DNA of 6,164 nucleotides from Cocleimonas sp. (lineage in GTDB: Bacteria > Pseudomonadota > Gammaproteobacteria > Thiotrichales > Thiotrichaceae): positions 1-6,164 of the forward strand of contig JAGLBQ010000016.1 in assembly GCA_023146675.1 (NCBI GenBank), read 5' to 3'. The notes under the pieces were generated by a model. It was given only the letters and a program-made list of their open reading frames with translations, did not search any database and was not told the DNA's origin. The position numbers and the translations under genes are program-made. Of this stretch, positions 4,559 through 6,164 are shown one piece after another (the stretch's first letter is position 1; each line of letters opens with the position of its first letter).

Positions 4559-6027
4559 AATTTATAGAAACGCGTGGTAATGATGGTCAATCACCACTGC
4601 AAGTGAGTTTTTCAGAAGCGATTTTATCACCCATGTCATCTTTTGGCGGTATTTATGTGCCAGAATCACTACCACAATTAGATGCCTCTTTTTTAGAAGC
4701 GCATATCGATACGAGCTATAAAATATTAGCGAAAGATATATTAACAGCGTTTGCTATTGATATTGAAGCCAGTGTTATTGATGAAGCGCTGGATTTATAC
4801 GATGCTTTTGATGACAGTAGCAACCCTGCACCACTCGTTAAAGTCAACGATGATTTGTATGTGAGTGAGCTATATCATGGTCCCACTCGTGCCTTTAAAG
4901 ACATGGCATTACAACCCTTTGGATGTGTTTTATCCTCCATTGCACAGACCAGAGATGAGAACTACCTTATTCTGGCAGCAACCAGTGGTGACACAGGACC
5001 TGCCGCATTAGAAACCTTTAAAAACCGTGATAATGTCAGAGTTGCCTGCCTCTATCCTGATGGCGGCACGTCAGATGTGCAGCGTTTACAAATGGTAACA
5101 GAAGATGCAGATAACTTAAAAGTAATCGGTGTGCATGGGGATTTTGATGATACTCAGGCAGCACTTAAAGCATTGCTGGTTTCTGAATCATTTAATGCCG
5201 CATTAAAAGCACAGAATATTAAATTATCCGCCGCCAATTCGGTTAATTTTGGACGCATAATTTTCCAGCTTATCTATCATATTCACAGCTATTTAGAATT
5301 AGTACGCCAGAAAGCGATTGAATTAGGCGACAAGGTGTATCTGGATGTGCCTAGTGGTAACTTTGGTAATGCACTCGGTGGATACTATGCAATGAAAATG
5401 GGGTTGCCTGTAGAGAAAATTCTGATTGCTTCTAATAATAATAATGTACTCACACATTTGATTAATGAAGGGCTATACGACACACGTGAGACATCAGTAA
5501 TCCCAACCACATCCCCTGCAATGGATATTCTAAAATCATCCAATATAGAGCGTATTCTATACGACCTTTATGGCGATAAGCGTACCAAAGAGCTCATGCT
5601 TCAACTGGATACTGAAAACTATTATCAATTAACGGATAAAGAATTAGCAATGTTGCAAGGCATTTTTGTTGCTGATTTTTGTAATGATGAAGAAGGCAAA
5701 AAATACATTCACGACACGTTTGCAGATGGCTATCTGATGGATCCACACACAGCAACCTGTTTTAAAGCCTACGATACCTGTCGCGATAAGCCGTTAAAAA
5801 CCATTATTTACTCAACGGCTGAGTGGACAAAATTTTCTCCCGTTATAGCCAATGCGCTAACAGGAGAAAAAGATGCCCACGATATTGATGCGCTCCAAGC
5901 GATTGCTAAAGAAGCCAATATAGATATACCTGAGCAGATAAATGCTTTATTCAGCAAGAAAGTTACACAGAAGACGCTTATTAATAAAGAAGATATTGAG
6001 AAGGAAATACTAGCATTTTTGAAATAA
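4555..6027 (+). CDS. thrC: Threonine synthase
   Basis: Converts O-phospho-L-homoserine to L-threonine and phosphate, the last step of threonine synthesis. It is a cytoplasmic PLP enzyme of fold type II. At 490 residues it belongs to the long class, compared with 428 in E. coli. Visible elements: N-terminal domain with ETRGN (5-9) and FGGIYVPE (30-37); HGPTRAFKD (108-116), with Lys115 as the expected PLP-binding lysine; ATSGDTGPAA (142-151); the AANSVNFGR segment (226-234); VPSGNFGN (265-272), where the PLP phosphate is bound; DPHTA (396-400); and STAEWTKFSP (420-429) near the C-terminus, where many family members have a STAHPAKF-like word. The residues are intact and full length. The EWTKF form recalls epsilonproteobacterial-type enzymes from memory. 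That is only a hint about origin. No strong terminator follows, and a minus-strand gene ends 24 bases further on. Confidence 0.97.
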   Translation: MKFIETRGNDGQSPLQVSFSEAILSPMSSFGGIYVPESLPQLDASFLEAHIDTSYKILAKDILTAFAIDIEASVIDEALDLYDAFDDSSNPAPLVKVNDDLYVSELYHGPTRAFKDMALQPFGCVLSSIAQTRDENYLILAATSGDTGPAALETFKNRDNVRVACLYPDGGTSDVQRLQMVTEDADNLKVIGVHGDFDDTQAALKALLVSESFNAALKAQNIKLSAANSVNFGRIIFQLIYHIHSYLELVRQKAIELGDKVYLDVPSGNFGNALGGYYAMKMGLPVEKILIASNNNNVLTHLINEGLYDTRETSVIPTTSPAMDILKSSNIERILYDLYGDKRTKELMLQLDTENYYQLTDKELAMLQGIFVADFCNDEEGKKYIHDTFADGYLMDPHTATCFKAYDTCRDKPLKTIIYSTAEWTKFSPVIANALTGEKDAHDIDALQAIAKEANIDIPEQINALFSKKVTQKTLINKEDIEKEILAFLK

Positions 6028-6051
6028 TCCTACATTCCGCACCCCTAAAAT

Positions 6052-6164
6052 TCATCCATCAGAATAAAAATCTTCGTAAGGTTTTCCCAACAGGCGCAAT
6101 AACTGTTGGTGGTGTTCATTTAAATTTAAAACCAGAATACTAAGCTCTTGAATAACCAGCAAAT
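6052..6164 (-). CDS. C-terminal fragment of an unrecognised gene, cut by the window edge
   Basis: On the minus strand one frame is open from the right edge (first full codon at 6162-6160) for 36 codons to a TGA at 6052-6054. The other two minus frames hit stops within about 13 codons of the edge. The residues read like the end of a real helical protein: an aliphatic stretch with ELSILVLNLNE, then HHQQLLRLLGKPYEDFYSDG. The position, tail to tail with thrC, is normal for a gene end. The family is not recognised. A perfect 7-base inverted repeat (6087-6093 and 6103-6109) lies inside it and is explained by coding sequence. Confidence 0.55.
   Translation of the reverse strand, partial: LLVIQELSILVLNLNEHHQQLLRLLGKPYEDFYSDG

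Noticed and set aside
4278..4590. Open frames on both strands (4278-4478 plus, 4333-4590 minus) inside the end of hom
   Set aside because: They overlap the ACT-domain coding region of hom, which is well supported. They look like frame shadows.
6087..6109. CCAACAG/CTGTTGG inverted repeat after thrC as a terminator
   Set aside because: It has no T-tract after it on either strand and lies inside the coding sequence of the convergent gene end.

Overview
The window looks like chromosomal DNA from an AT-rich bacterium (about 40% GC by eye). I infer a gammaproteobacterium. The grounds are a stand-alone homoserine dehydrogenase with a C-terminal ACT domain coupled to threonine synthase, a neighbouring Mth938-like (DUF498) protein, and secreted SH3b proteins with Gram-negative-style signal peptides. 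No species can be named from the sequence alone. I see no rRNA, tRNA, transposase, integrase or CRISPR array.

Layout, left to right. (1) Positions 1-600, plus strand: the 3' part of a gene that enters from the left edge. It encodes a helical protein built of 27-residue repeats and is not recognised. (2) Positions 667-2490, minus strand: two secreted proteins with related N-terminal halves (signal peptide plus bacterial SH3 domain) but different C-terminal modules. One ends in a COG3650-like domain. The other ends in five His/Cys-rich repeats that look like metal-binding units. A strong hairpin terminator lies between them, so they are probably separate transcription units. (3) Positions 2491-2764: a very AT-rich spacer with two perfect inverted repeats. 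(4) Positions 2765-3136, minus strand: an Mth938-like protein. (5) Positions 3181-6027, plus strand: a good sigma70-type promoter followed by hom and thrC, overlapping by 4 bases. (6) Positions 6052-6164, minus strand: the last 36 codons of an unrecognised gene that converges on thrC.

Hom and ThrC form the threonine branch of the aspartate pathway. Hom reduces aspartate semialdehyde to homoserine, and ThrC turns O-phosphohomoserine into threonine. The homoserine kinase step between them is not in this window. The most unusual object is the His/Cys-repeat protein at 1438-2490. It has 30 histidines and 8 cysteines in regularly spaced positions, behind a signal peptide and an SH3b domain. I infer an envelope or secreted metal-binding protein and cannot assign it to a named family for the repeat part.
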